Positions 16,814-25,769 are shown, counted from the first letter of the stretch. The stretch: 64,000 bases of DNA from Halomarina rubra (GCF_023699475.1 NZ_JALXFV010000005.1:62001-126000); one strand, 5' to 3'. Notes: generated by a model not told the origin, from the sequence alone. Translations and numbers: made by a program.

Positions 16814-18013
16814 ATGGCAACACGGCTCCCCGAGACGGAGTACGGCGAGCGACTCGCGACGGTCCGCGAGCGCATCGCCGACAGCGACGCGGACGCCGGC
16901 GTCTGGTTCGGCGCGACGAGCATCGAGTACCTCACCGGGTTCGCCCACATCCAGACCGAGCGGCCGGTCGTCCTCTGTGTCACGCCCGAGCGCGCCGAAC
17001 TGACCGTCCCGCGCCTAGAGGTCGAACGCGTCCAGGGTAACCCCCGAATCGACGCGATTCACCACTACTTCGACTACCCCGGTGGGCGACCCGTCGAGGC
17101 CGCCGCGTCGATGTGTCGCGAGATGGGTGCGGAGTCGGTGCTCGCGGACGCCGACGGCGCACCGGGGACGATGGGCTACACCGGCCCGCCGTTGAGCGAC
17201 TTCCTCGACGTGCGGAGTCAGTCGTGGGTCCCCCGGATGCGCTGGGCGAAGTCCGACGCCGAGGTCGCGCTCGTCCGCGAGTCCGCGAAGTGGGCCAACC
17301 TCGGCCATCGCTACCTCGCGGACCTGACCGAACCGGGTGCCCACCCCGCGACGGTGAGCCAGCAGGCGTCGACGGACGCCTCGCGGGCGATGCTCGACAC
17401 GCTCGGCGGCCGGTACGTCGAACGGGTCCGGGGGAGCGGCCCGGTCCACGCCGGCTACATCAGCGCCCACGAGACCGCACTGCCCCACGGCCACACGCCC
17501 AACCAGCGTCTCCGGGAGGGCGACGTGCTCGTGACGGGCGCGTCGGCGAACGTCGACGGCTACCACTCCGAACTCGAACGGACGATGTTCGTCGGCGAAC
17601 CGACCGACGAGCAGGTCCACTACTTCGAACTGATGCTCGAAGCCCAGAGCATCGCCATCGAGGCGCTCGGTCCGGACGTCCCGATTGCGGACGTCGACCG
17701 CGCCGTCTCGGACTACTTCGAGGAGCAGGGCGTTTCGGCGCTGGCCCAGCACCACGTCGGCCACAACATCGGGATGGACGGTCACGAACCGCCGTACATC
17801 GACCGCGGCTGGACGGCCCACTGCGAGAGCGACGACACCGAGTACGACCCCGAAGACGCCCGGATGGAGGTCGGTCACATCTACACCATCGAACCCGGCA
17901 TCTACACCGAGGACGCCGGCTATCGCCACTCCGACACCGTCGTCGTCACCGAGGACGGCTTCGAGATGCTGACGTACTTCCCGCGGGACCTGGAGTCGAA
18001 CGTCATCCGATAG
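16814..18013 (+). CDS. M24 (Xaa-Pro dipeptidase/creatinase) family protein with altered metal site
   Basis: A 399-residue pita-bread-fold protein. The N-terminal creatinase-like domain (MATRLPETEYGERLATVRERI) is followed by the catalytic domain from about residue 145. The HHVGHNIGMDGHEPPY histidine motif (near 313) and the VGHIYTIEPGIY glutamate (near 360) are normal. By eye alignment, the first metal aspartate (usual V/IDxG) is Gly, the second (usual SDxTRT) is Glu in SELERT, and the last glutamate (usual RxED) is Ser in RHSDT. The enzyme may therefore be metal-independent, like creatinase, or use another metal set. It starts with ATG at 16814, 82 bp after the phosphoesterase gene. Confidence 0.82.
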   Translation: MATRLPETEYGERLATVRERIADSDADAGVWFGATSIEYLTGFAHIQTERPVVLCVTPERAELTVPRLEVERVQGNPRIDAIHHYFDYPGGRPVEAAASMCREMGAESVLADADGAPGTMGYTGPPLSDFLDVRSQSWVPRMRWAKSDAEVALVRESAKWANLGHRYLADLTEPGAHPATVSQQASTDASRAMLDTLGGRYVERVRGSGPVHAGYISAHETALPHGHTPNQRLREGDVLVTGASANVDGYHSELERTMFVGEPTDEQVHYFELMLEAQSIAIEALGPDVPIADVDRAVSDYFEEQGVSALAQHHVGHNIGMDGHEPPYIDRGWTAHCESDDTEYDPEDARMEVGHIYTIEPGIYTEDAGYRHSDTVVVTEDGFEMLTYFPRDLESNVIR

Positions 18014-18043
18014 CTTCAGGCGGGTCGAACCGAACGTCGGGGC

Positions 18044-18694
18044 GTGAGCTACGAAGCGGTCGTCTTCGACAACGACGGGGTGCTCGTCGAGATAACCGAC
18101 TGGGACGTGCTTCGCGGCGCGGCCCGCGACACGTTCGCGAGCTTCGACGTCGACCCCAGCGACGAGGACCTCGCGACCGTCCTCTCCTCCGTCACGGTCG
18201 ACGGTCTCGAAGCGATGTGTGCCCGCCACGGCCTCGACCCCGAGGCGTTCTGGCACGAACGCGACACCAACTACACGACCGTCCAGCAACGCGAGGTCGT
18301 CGAGGGGCGCAAACCGATGTACGACGACGCGAGCGTGGTCCGTGACCTCGACGTCCCGCTCGGCATCGTCAGTTCGAACCAGCACGCCACCATCGAACGC
18401 ATCCTCGACCACTACGACCTGCGAGAGCACTTCGTGACGTACTACGGTCGCCAACCGACCGTCGAGGACGTCCGCCGGAAGAAACCCCACCCGCACTTCG
18501 TCGAACGCGCACTGGAGGACGTCGGGACGACGAACGCACTGTACGTCGGCGACAGCGAGACCGACGTGGAGGCCGCCCACGCCGCCGGCGTCGACAGCGT
18601 GTTCCTCCGCCGCGAGCACCGCGCGGACTACTCGCTGTCGGTCGAACCGACTTACGAGTTCGAGACGCTCGACCCGCTCGTCGACCTCGTCTGA
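18044..18694 (+). CDS. HAD-superfamily hydrolase (phosphatase type)
   Basis: A 216-residue haloacid-dehalogenase-like hydrolase, probably a small-molecule phosphatase. Motif I is FDNDGVL near residue 8, with the nucleophilic Asp followed by Asn-Asp. Motif II is the Ser of GIVSSNQ near residue 107, motif III the Lys of KKPHPH near residue 148, and motif IV GDSETD near residue 168. A four-helix cap lies between residues 16 and 85. The substrate is unknown (phosphoglycolate phosphatases are the nearest type by layout). It starts with GTG 30 bp after the M24 gene and may be co-transcribed with it. Confidence 0.85.
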   Translation: MSYEAVVFDNDGVLVEITDWDVLRGAARDTFASFDVDPSDEDLATVLSSVTVDGLEAMCARHGLDPEAFWHERDTNYTTVQQREVVEGRKPMYDDASVVRDLDVPLGIVSSNQHATIERILDHYDLREHFVTYYGRQPTVEDVRRKKPHPHFVERALEDVGTTNALYVGDSETDVEAAHAAGVDSVFLRREHRADYSLSVEPTYEFETLDPLVDLV

Positions 18695-18736
18695 GCGGTC
18701 GGGAGCTGTTTTCCCGGTCGCCGTGCGACGACGGGT

Positions 18737-19537
18737 ATGCCCACCCACTCGCTCCGCGTCGTCGTCTGTCCCGCAATCGGCCTCGAACTTCGCCCGTGGC
18801 TCGAGCGCTTCGATTTCGCGACCGAACTGTCGCTTCCGGGCCTGCGCGACCCGCTTCGCGTCACCGACGACGGCGTCGGCGTCGTCCCCACCGGTATCGG
18901 GAAGGCCGACGCCGCGACGACGCTCGCCGCGCTGTTCGCCTCCTCACGCGTCGACTGCTCGGAGGCGTACTTCTCGACCGTTGGCATCGCCGGTGGACCC
19001 CCCGAGACGGGACCGTTCGGGTCGGTCTGTGTGGGCGACTGCGTCGTCGACTGGGACAAGAAACACCGCGTCGACGACGACGACCCCGTCGACCTGCTGT
19101 ACTGGCGCGAACGCGACTACGTCTACGACCTCGACCCCACGCTCGCGGACCTCGCTGTCGACGCCGCCGAGGGCGTCGACCTCCGGACCGTCACGGACCC
19201 GCCGCAGGTCACGCGGGGGACGGTCGTCTCGGGCGACGAGTTCTGGCACGGCGCCTCGCTCGCCGAGCAGGCCGAGTGGCTGGTCGACGCCTACGACGCG
19301 GACCCGTACCGCGTCACCGAGATGGAGGCCGCCGGGGCCGTCGTGGCGCTCGACCGATTCGACGCGCTCGACCGGTACGTCGTCGTGCGTGGCCTCGCGA
19401 ACTACGACCGACCGCCGGCGACGAGCAGCGCACGCGAGAACCTGGACCTCGAAACTGGCGAGCACGCCAACCACGCGGCCGCGGAGAACGCCGCGCGCGT
19501 CGGACTGGCACTGGCCGAGCGACTGCTGGCGCGCTGA
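18737..19537 (+). CDS. Purine-nucleoside-permease-like nucleoside phosphorylase family protein
   Basis: A 266-residue soluble protein with the nucleoside phosphorylase fold. The pattern GIGKADAATT (near 54), GIAGGPPETGPFGSV (near 83), GDEFWHG (near 163), VTEMEAAGAVVAL (near 193) and ANYDRPP (near 220) matches the NUP family better than MTA/SAH nucleosidase. NUP proteins were named for nucleoside uptake, but the fold suggests phosphorolysis or nucleoside binding. There is no signal peptide, so a cytoplasmic role is more likely. The ATG at 18737 follows the HAD gene by 42 bp on the same strand; a nucleotide-salvage unit is possible but not shown. Confidence 0.75.
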   Translation: MPTHSLRVVVCPAIGLELRPWLERFDFATELSLPGLRDPLRVTDDGVGVVPTGIGKADAATTLAALFASSRVDCSEAYFSTVGIAGGPPETGPFGSVCVGDCVVDWDKKHRVDDDDPVDLLYWRERDYVYDLDPTLADLAVDAAEGVDLRTVTDPPQVTRGTVVSGDEFWHGASLAEQAEWLVDAYDADPYRVTEMEAAGAVVALDRFDALDRYVVVRGLANYDRPPATSSARENLDLETGEHANHAAAENAARVGLALAERLLAR

Positions 19538-19759
19538 CGCGGACGAGTCGCGTCGCATCGCGTCGCTGGCGCTCTCGGGGGGTGAAAGCGTGGGGACCGC
19601 GAGCCCCGATGAAATGACAGTAGCGGTGGTCTCCAGTGGTGTGCTAGAGTGTGTTTGTCACGACGCCGCTCACGACGAACCGTCGACCGCAGCGTCCGAT
19701 TCGTTCGGTGCGTCGGTGTCGGCCGGCTCGTTCGAGCGCGGCGGACGCGGTCGGCGGTG

Positions 19760-20050
19760 TTATCGGTTCGGGCGCGCCGCGAGGCTGACCTCGATCTGCG
19801 TGTCGAGACCAGGGACGCGGATGGCGGCCGTGCGGCCGTGCATCCGGCGGGCGGCGGCCGGGACGACGTACCGTGCGGAGAGGCCGAGTGCGACGAGCGT
19901 CGCACCGACCAGCGCGGCGGTCGCGGGGAACTCCACCGCGAAGATCGCGATGGGGACGAGCGTGGCGAGCGCGAGCGTCGCCACGAGCGACCGTGCGTCA
20001 CACGGCGTTCGGGGGTCAGTCCAGCCGTCAGAGCGGAGATGTCGTGACAT
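19760..20050 (-). CDS. Small two-span membrane protein
   Basis: A 96-residue protein with two adjacent hydrophobic segments (residues about 22-38 and 43-62), followed by a basic-amphipathic tail with strands (IRVPGLDTQIEVSLAA). I do not recognise a family. The predicted start ATG at 20050 follows about 85 bp of leader downstream of an AT-rich stretch containing TTTTTTATACCC on the minus strand (20137-20147), a plausible promoter. The 222 bp between this gene's stop and the nucleoside phosphorylase gene hold nothing I can identify. Confidence 0.6.
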   Translation of the reverse strand: MSRHLRSDGWTDPRTPCDARSLVATLALATLVPIAIFAVEFPATAALVGATLVALGLSARYVVPAAARRMHGRTAAIRVPGLDTQIEVSLAARPNR

Positions 20051-20361
20051 TGTGTTGGATTGGATGTGGTTTGCGAGCGGTTCGTCGGGCCGCCCGGAGG
20101 GGGCGTCCCGTCTACACTCTGTAGAATACGCCGAGGGTATAAAAAACATTCTGTATCGGTGATACGAATTGAGAATGGTTAGCACACGTCGCGAAGGATT
20201 TTGTAGTATCACGCCTCGAAACACCCTGTAAGAGTTGCCATGACAACCCGTCTGTCTCAACAACGACCGTGATGAATACCGACAGATAGGATGATTTTCG
20301 TCTCGAACTACCCGAAATCATCCGCACTATATAGATTTCGACCAGCTAGTGTGAGACGGTA
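20051..20361. other. AT-rich intergenic region with inverted repeats
   Basis: This 311-bp gap is clearly poorer in GC than the surrounding genes. It holds a TATA-like run (20137-20147, minus strand), GTATC-ggt-GATAC at 20153-20165, an 8-bp inverted repeat GATGATTT/AAATCATC at 20290-20297 and 20315-20322, and CTATATAG at 20327-20334. No gene is supported. These could be two promoters with operators for the gene at 19760 and an unseen transcript. Confidence 0.5.
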
Positions 20362-20772
20362 TCAGACGTCGTCGGGGTCGGTCGGGGCCTTCAGTTCGAC
20401 CCGGTACCCGAACGGGTCGCGGGCGTAGACCGCGGGTGCGGTCCCGGTCGCCCCCGTCGGCGCGTCGAGTTCCCGCTCGACGACGACGCCCGCCTCGTCG
20501 AGGCGTGCTCTCACCGTCTCGACGTCGTGGTCGACGACCAGCGCGAGGTGGTCGTAGCTCGTCCCGGTCGGCGGTTCGAACTCCTCGCTCGGCCAGAGGT
20601 GGACGACGTGTTCGGGTGCGAGGCGAATCGAGAAGAACGGCTTCTCACCGGCCTCGAACGCGTCCATCCGGTCGGCGTCGAACCCGAGTCGGTCGACGTA
20701 GAACGCCAGCGCCTCCTCGACGCCGTCGGCCGGGATGCGGAGGTTGACGTGGTCGATGTGTCGAACGTCCAT
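20362..20772 (-). CDS. VOC (glyoxalase/bleomycin-resistance/dioxygenase) family protein
   Basis: A 136-residue vicinal-oxygen-chelate protein: two beta-alpha-beta-beta-beta modules in one chain. HIDHVNLRIP near residue 5 supplies the first metal histidine, SYDHLALVVD near residue 72 the second, and YARDPFGYRVELKAP near residue 116 the Glu. A metal site is therefore likely. Members include glyoxalase I, dioxygenases and resistance proteins; which activity applies cannot be told. It is one of two VOC genes in the window (the other at 33869); they are not close copies. Confidence 0.82.
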   Translation of the reverse strand: MDVRHIDHVNLRIPADGVEEALAFYVDRLGFDADRMDAFEAGEKPFFSIRLAPEHVVHLWPSEEFEPPTGTSYDHLALVVDHDVETVRARLDEAGVVVERELDAPTGATGTAPAVYARDPFGYRVELKAPTDPDDV

Positions 20773-20941
20773 ACCACCGCTCCGAGCGCCCGCGCGAAGA
20801 GTCCGAGGACAGGGTGAGAACTCGAGTCGACCGTTCGGTCACGCTCGCTCCGAACGCAGTCCCGTCCACGAAACGCGTTCACACGGCGCGAAGCGGTTCG
20901 GAGTCGCAACGCCTTAGCGGCCCGCTCGCCGAACCCGCCCA

Positions 20942-22135
20942 ATGAGTTACAAAATCGGTCTCGTCGGCAAGCCGTCGGTCGGCAAGTCCTCCTTCTTCAA
21001 CGCCGCGACGATGAACGACGTGCCCGAGGGTGCCTACCCGTTCACGACCATCGACCCGAGCGTCGGCGAGGCGTACGTCCGCGTCGACTGTGCGGCCCCC
21101 GACTTCGGGGAGACCTGCACGCCCGAGACGGGCTACTGCGCGGACGGCACGCGGTTCGTCCCCGTCAAACTCGTCGACGTGGCGGGGTTGATTCCGGGCG
21201 CACACGAGGGGAAGGGCCTGGGCAACCAGTTCCTCTCGGACCTCAACGAGGCCGACGTGCTCGTCCACGTCGTCGACTTCTCCGGGAAGACCGACATCGA
21301 GGGCGAACCGACCGAGGGCCACGACCCCCGCGAGGACATCGCGTTCCTCGAAGAGGAACTCGACCAGTGGTACCTCGGCATCCTGGAGAAGGCCGTCGAC
21401 AAGTACGAGAACGCCTACGCGGGCACCGAACCGGCCATCGAGGAGTACGTCGCCGACCAGATGAACGCGTTCGGGACGAACAAGGACCAGGTGAAACAGG
21501 TCGTCCTCGCGCTCGGTCTCGACCTCGACCCCGACGAGTGGGACGCCGCCGACCGCCTCGAACTCGCCCGCGAGATGCGCATCCGAACGAAGCCGATGGT
21601 CATCGCCGCGAACAAGATGGACACCCCCGAGGCACAGGCGAACTACGAGGAGATAACGGCCGACCCCGACTACGAGCACCTCACGTTCACGCCCGCGAGC
21701 GCCCACGCGGAGAAAGCGCTGAAGAGCGCCGACGAGAAGGGCGTCGTCGACTACACGCCCGGCGAGGGCGAGTTCGACATCCTCGCGGACCTCTCGATGG
21801 AGCAGAAACAGGGGCTCGAACAGATCCGGGACTTCCTCCACGCGTTCGGCCAGACCGGCGTCCAGTCCGCCCTCGAAGCCGCCCTGTTCGAGGAGTTGGG
21901 TGTAAAAGCCATCTTCCCGGGGAGTTCCAACGGCGTCGTCACCGACGAGGGGAAGGTGCTCCGTGACTGCTTCCTGCTCCCGCCCGACGCGACGACCGAG
22001 GACTTCGCGTACTTCCTGCACTCCGACATCGGCGACGGCCTGCTCCACGGCGTCGACTGTCGTTCGAAGCGCCAGATCGGGTCGGACCACCCCCTCGAAC
22101 ACCGCGACGTCGTCGAGATCCTCTCGACGAACTGA
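20942..22135 (+). CDS. ychF: Obg-like GTPase/ATPase YchF (OLA1 family)
   Basis: A 397-residue P-loop NTPase of the Obg-HflX superfamily. G1 is GKPSVGKSSF (residues 9-18), G3 DVAGLIPGAHEGKGLG near residue 79, G4 ANKMD near residue 222, and the C-terminal TGS domain spans about 325-397. Bacterial and eukaryotic YchF/OLA1 have a non-canonical G4 (NxxE) and prefer ATP; the NKMD here is canonical and predicts GTP use. A helical insertion between G3 and G4 is present, as in archaeal members. The likely role is in ribosome-linked or stress regulation. It is a single-gene unit whose ATG is unambiguous. Confidence 0.93.
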   Translation: MSYKIGLVGKPSVGKSSFFNAATMNDVPEGAYPFTTIDPSVGEAYVRVDCAAPDFGETCTPETGYCADGTRFVPVKLVDVAGLIPGAHEGKGLGNQFLSDLNEADVLVHVVDFSGKTDIEGEPTEGHDPREDIAFLEEELDQWYLGILEKAVDKYENAYAGTEPAIEEYVADQMNAFGTNKDQVKQVVLALGLDLDPDEWDAADRLELAREMRIRTKPMVIAANKMDTPEAQANYEEITADPDYEHLTFTPASAHAEKALKSADEKGVVDYTPGEGEFDILADLSMEQKQGLEQIRDFLHAFGQTGVQSALEAALFEELGVKAIFPGSSNGVVTDEGKVLRDCFLLPPDATTEDFAYFLHSDIGDGLLHGVDCRSKRQIGSDHPLEHRDVVEILSTN

Positions 22136-22234
22136 GCGACCCGGCTATCACCCACCGCACCGTCCTCTGTCCCGTCGACCGCGCTCGCTTCCGCAGGCCA
22201 CACGCCTTTGGGCCGGCCGAGCGTACTTCGTGGC

Positions 22235-22597
22235 ATGGCCCGAGACGACGCCCAGGACCGTGCCGCAGAGCGCAAACACGAACGCGCCGAGAGCGTCGAA
22301 CGCATCCTCGACGAGGTCGAACGCGACCTCGGGGACGCGGAGTACCCCGTCCGCAACGAGGAGTTGGCCCAGCAGTACGCCAACCAGCCACTCGACATGC
22401 CCAACGAGACGGAGTCGCTCGGCAGCGTCTTCGACCGCATGAGCCAGCGCGAGGAGTACGACACGCCCGAAGAGGTCCGAGAGGCGCTGTACGGCGAACT
22501 CACCGGTCGGAGCGACGCCGACAGCTACGCCGAGTACAACGAGGAGCGGAACCTCGAAGAGATAGCCGACTCCGTCGACGAGACCGAGTCGCTGTAG
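22235..22597 (+). CDS. Haloarchaeal DUF5789-type protein
   Basis: A 120-residue, very acidic cytoplasmic protein. The pattern YPVRNEELAQQY (near 36), then PNETESLGSVFDRM (near 55) and YDTPEEVREALYGEL (near 75), matches my recollection of the DUF5789 domain. The N-terminal 30 residues are a charged helix rich in Glu and Arg. No catalytic residues are apparent and the function is unknown. The ATG at 22235 follows a 100-bp gap after ychF; co-transcription is possible. Confidence 0.65.
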   Translation: MARDDAQDRAAERKHERAESVERILDEVERDLGDAEYPVRNEELAQQYANQPLDMPNETESLGSVFDRMSQREEYDTPEEVREALYGELTGRSDADSYAEYNEERNLEEIADSVDETESL

Positions 22598-22735
22598 TCA
22601 CGACGTACACCCGGTTCGGCCGCCGTTCTCTCCTCGTACCGTCCACGACCGGTGAGTGTCCAGCGGGTCGGTCTCTCCTCTCGGACGGACACAGTCTCCG
22701 ACGCCTTCATGTCCTTGCGCTTCCGACACATTACT

Positions 22736-23401
22736 ATGCACGGAGACGTGTCACGCCGTCGGTTCCTCGGCGGCATGGGGACGGTCGTGGTGGTGGGGCT
22801 CGCGGGGTGTGCCGGACCGAGCGCGAACAACACGACCGACGGGGAGAACGGAACGACAGGCAACGGGACCGTCGGGGAGCCCACGACCGGAGACGAGACC
22901 ACGGGGAACGAGACCACGGGAGAGGAGACGACTGGCAACGAGACGACGGGTACCGACACCGCGGGCGGGACGGCGGGGGGTGAGACGCTCCCGGGCAGTG
23001 AGTACCCGGCCGTCGACGAGTGGCTGACCGAGACGAGCGTCGGCGCGGCCGACGAGACGTACGACGGGACGCTCCTCGACATGCGCGGCTCGACGGAGGT
23101 GACCGTCGAGGTCGGCGCGGCGGGCAACGGCGAGTTCTTCGCGTTCGCCCCCTCGGCGGTCGTCGTCTCGCCGGGGACGACCGTCGTCTGGACGTGGACC
23201 GGCGAGGGCGGCGCGCACAACGTCGAGGCCGAACCGGACGAACAGATCGGGGAGTCCGACTACGAGTTCAGTTCGGGCGAACCCATCGCGGAGGCGGGGA
23301 CCGAGTTCCGGGAGACGTTCGACGACGTCGGGGTCGCGCTGTACCACTGCGAGCCACACCTCTCGGTCGGGATGAAAGGCGGCGTCGCGATCTCGGAGTG
23401 A
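22736..23401 (+). CDS. Halocyanin-type blue copper lipoprotein
   Basis: A 221-residue exported copper protein. The start has a Tat twin-arginine signal (SRRRFLGG) and a lipobox (LAGC, Cys about residue 26), so it should be folded before export and anchored by a lipid on the outer face. A Thr/Gly/Asn-rich linker with ETTGNETTG repeats fills residues 30-85. The cupredoxin domain has the four type-1 copper ligands: His161, Cys205, His208 and Met213. Halocyanins carry electrons in the respiratory chain. I chose the ATG at 22736 because it places the RR motif near the N-terminus; an ATG at 22709 is also possible. Confidence 0.92.
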   Translation: MHGDVSRRRFLGGMGTVVVVGLAGCAGPSANNTTDGENGTTGNGTVGEPTTGDETTGNETTGEETTGNETTGTDTAGGTAGGETLPGSEYPAVDEWLTETSVGAADETYDGTLLDMRGSTEVTVEVGAAGNGEFFAFAPSAVVVSPGTTVVWTWTGEGGAHNVEAEPDEQIGESDYEFSSGEPIAEAGTEFRETFDDVGVALYHCEPHLSVGMKGGVAISE

Positions 23402-23506
23402 GCGACCCACCCGTCGTGGTGGGGACGCCCGTGCAAGCCACGGCCCCATCCGTCGGGCGGCAGTCGTCTCGGGTGTGAACCGACCGACCAGCGAGGCGGA
23501 TGAACG

Positions 23507-23941
23507 ATGAGCGACCGACCAGAGGACGACACCCTCGACAGTATCGACGACGGACTGGACGCGCTGGTGCTCGTCGACGTCGCCCGTGAACTCGTCGACG
23601 CCGTCGACTTCGAGGCGCTCCAGAACGGGGCGGCCTACGCGGAGGCGGTCGACCAGACGCAGCTCAGGCGCACGCTCGGTGGCCCCGTCGGCCGGGTCGT
23701 CGCCCGGCGTCTCGCCGACCGCGTGGTCGGCAGCGGCGTCACCGGACTGGTCGGCCGAGAGGTCGCCGGCCGCGCCGGCGCGTCACTCGTCGAGTACCTC
23801 GTCGAGCAGGTCGACCCCGAGACGATACTCGCCTCCCTCGAAGCGATGGCCGAGGAGTCGGCCGACGAGAGCGCGGTCCCGGCGGACGGCGGTACCGACG
23901 ACCCGACCGTCGTCGACGTCACGCCGGACGACGCGGAGTGA
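23507..23941 (+). CDS. Hypothetical Ala/Gly/Val-rich protein
   Basis: A 144-residue acidic protein with charged ends and a central region (residues about 45-105) rich in Ala, Gly, Val and Arg (GGPVGRVVARRLADRVVG and similar). That core looks like amphipathic helices rather than membrane spans. I recognise no family. It begins with ATG at 23507, 105 bp after the halocyanin gene. Third-position GC is as high as in neighbours, which supports it as a real gene. Confidence 0.55.
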   Translation: MSDRPEDDTLDSIDDGLDALVLVDVARELVDAVDFEALQNGAAYAEAVDQTQLRRTLGGPVGRVVARRLADRVVGSGVTGLVGREVAGRAGASLVEYLVEQVDPETILASLEAMAEESADESAVPADGGTDDPTVVDVTPDDAE

Positions 23942-24115
23942 GTGCGGTCGCCGAACGCCGACCGTACAGCCCGCTCGGGGGCGAGTGGGCCGGTTTAGCA
24001 GGCCTCCGGAGGTGCCACGGACGGGACGACGCGCGTGGTGGAGCGGGGTGGACCACGTGTGCCACGCTATCGCGTATATCGGATGACTTTACCGTGTCCC
24101 CACGAACTCGTTAGT

Positions 24116-24400
24116 ATGAGTGGCGAATCGGGCCGCCGGAACCTCCGGATGCCCAACGACGACGAACTGTTCGCGGTCGTGACAGAGCACAACGGTGGGA
24201 ACCACGTCCGCGTGCGCTGTTCGGACGGCAAGAACCGAATGGGCCGCATCCCCGGTCGAATGAAGTACCGGACCTGGATCAACGAGGGCGACGTCGTCCT
24301 CGTCGAACCGTGGTCCTGGCAGGACGAGAAAGCCAATGTCGAGTGGCGCTACACCGAGCAGGACGCCGAACAGCTCCGCCGCGAAGGCCACATCGAGTAG
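24116..24400 (+). CDS. eif1a: Translation initiation factor 1A (aIF-1A)
   Basis: A 94-residue OB-fold (S1-type) protein that binds the small ribosomal subunit A site and helps start-codon selection. The family motifs are clear: [12 protein letters not shown] near residue 12, [20 protein letters not shown] near residue 28, [15 protein letters not shown] near residue 52, and a basic/acidic tail. The ATG at 24116 is the family start; it follows an AT-richer leader. Most haloarchaea encode more than one aIF-1A, so this may be one of two copies. Confidence 0.93.
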   Translation: MSGESGRRNLRMPNDDELFAVVTEHNGGNHVRVRCSDGKNRMGRIPGRMKYRTWINEGDVVLVEPWSWQDEKANVEWRYTEQDAEQLRREGHIE

Positions 24401-24421
24401 ACCGGTTCTCCCCGCCCGTCG

Positions 24422-24652
24422 TCACCGCACCGTGGAGTGACGACCCTCGAACGCGACGAGGCGGGCACGCCCACCGACGTGAACGTCGAGACGGTCGACC
24501 ACCGACGCCGGTGGCGATTCGAGCGCCGGCGGCGTGACCGCCGCGAGAGCCGCGAGCACGAGGTCCGCGGACCCCGTCGGCGGCGGCGCCGGACGCGACA
24601 CCCTCTCTCCGAGACGACTGTCGGCCAGTACAGACAAGTCAGCGCCGGACAC
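24422..24652 (-). CDS. Candidate small protein, possibly a divergent HalOD1-like domain
   Basis: A 76-residue reading frame starting with GTG in the gap between aIF-1A and the metalloprotease. Codon third positions are mostly G or C, as in real genes here. The part SADLVLAALAAVTPPALESPPASVVDRLD... with a final strand RARLVAFEGR loosely follows the layout of HalOD1 output domains (helix, L-x-PPL-x-x-VVD, then a strand carrying a Gly). The resemblance is weak and there is no clear promoter. It may be a decayed or spurious frame. If real, it and the HalOD1 gene at 25770 flank the protease gene. Confidence 0.35.
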   Translation of the reverse strand: MSGADLSVLADSRLGERVSRPAPPPTGSADLVLAALAAVTPPALESPPASVVDRLDVHVGGRARLVAFEGRHSTVR

Positions 24653-24728
24653 ATCGCGAGTATGGCCCGACCGGGGAGGTGGACGCAGGTCGACGGCCGT
24701 CGCTGTCGCGGTCGCCGAGCGCTGCGTG

Positions 24729-25583
24729 ATGCGACGACGTGAGTTCCTCCTCGGCGGCGGCGTGGTGGGGACCCTCGGCGCGGTCGGTGTCGTCACCACC
24801 CTCGTCGGTGAACTGGAGGTCCGGTGGTGGGCGACACCGCGTGCGGCCCAGTACGAGGCGTTGCGCGAGCGCGTCACCGGCTACCTCGAACGCGGCCTCG
24901 ACGGCCTCGCCCTCTCAGTCGACGTCAGCCACGGTGGGGTCGTCTCGGTCCCGACCGAGAACGCTCACCGACTCGTCGCCGACGGTGCGTGGCCGCGACG
25001 GCTCCTCACCGGCGGCGTCGGAGGGACGGTCGACCCCGCTACCGACGTCAACCTCCTCGTCACCGACAGTTCGATGCGCCGGTCACCGACCGGTGCGGGC
25101 ATCCCCTACGTCGCCGCCGTCGGCGGTGCACGCCACGTCGCCCGTGCCCCACCGGCCACGGACGTCGAGGACGTCGTCCCCGACCGGTTCACCTTCCGGA
25201 CCATCCAGATTCTCGTCCACGAGTGTGGGCACGCTCTCGGGCTACGCCACGACCACGGCACCATCCGCGACGACGGGGCGGTGGCGGTCGTCAGCCCGAT
25301 GGTCAGCGGCTACGCGTGGGCCGACGGCCCGCTGAGACGCGAGCAGTTCGACTTCGACCGGAACCGCTGTGGCCGCCCCTACCCCTCCGTCCGTGGCCGG
25401 GAGCCACGGCTCCGTCTGGGGTTCGACGACTGCGAGCGCCACGGCGTGACCCGATTCCGTCGACCGGGCCTCCCGACGCTCCCGGTCGGCGAGAGCGCCG
25501 TCGACGACCTGCTCGCGCTGGCGCGGTCACTCCCGACGTGTGCGACGTGTCTCGATGACGGTGAACGTTCCGACCAGGGGTGA
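24729..25583 (+). CDS. Exported zinc metalloprotease (metzincin-like)
   Basis: A 284-residue protein with a Tat-like start (MRRREFLLGGGVVGTLGAVGVV), so it is probably exported and membrane-tethered or released. The zinc-binding motif is VHECGHALGLRHDHG near residue 160, giving HExxHxxGxxH with an extra Asp. That is the signature of metzincin peptidases; SPMVSGYAW about 20 residues later fits the Met-turn. Four cysteines in the last quarter (CGRPY, DDCERHG, CATC) could form disulfides. Archaeal proteins of this type are annotated only as peptidases and the substrate is unknown. I chose the ATG at 24729 to keep the RR motif at the N-terminus. Confidence 0.75.
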   Translation: MRRREFLLGGGVVGTLGAVGVVTTLVGELEVRWWATPRAAQYEALRERVTGYLERGLDGLALSVDVSHGGVVSVPTENAHRLVADGAWPRRLLTGGVGGTVDPATDVNLLVTDSSMRRSPTGAGIPYVAAVGGARHVARAPPATDVEDVVPDRFTFRTIQILVHECGHALGLRHDHGTIRDDGAVAVVSPMVSGYAWADGPLRREQFDFDRNRCGRPYPSVRGREPRLRLGFDDCERHGVTRFRRPGLPTLPVGESAVDDLLALARSLPTCATCLDDGERSDQG

Positions 25584-25769
25584 GTCGGCGGTCGGGGGGT
25601 GTCCGCTCGGCGTAGAGTCGGAGACGGCCTCGGCACTCATAGAGGTCGTCACCACCGGGAGCCTACTCCGGTTCGGTGGGAGTGCGTCGTCATCGGCCAG
25701 CGTGCGGTTCGACCACCGTCGAGTTGTGCCTGTCGGTGTGACGGGCCCTCGCCGGTCGTGACGCGTCGC

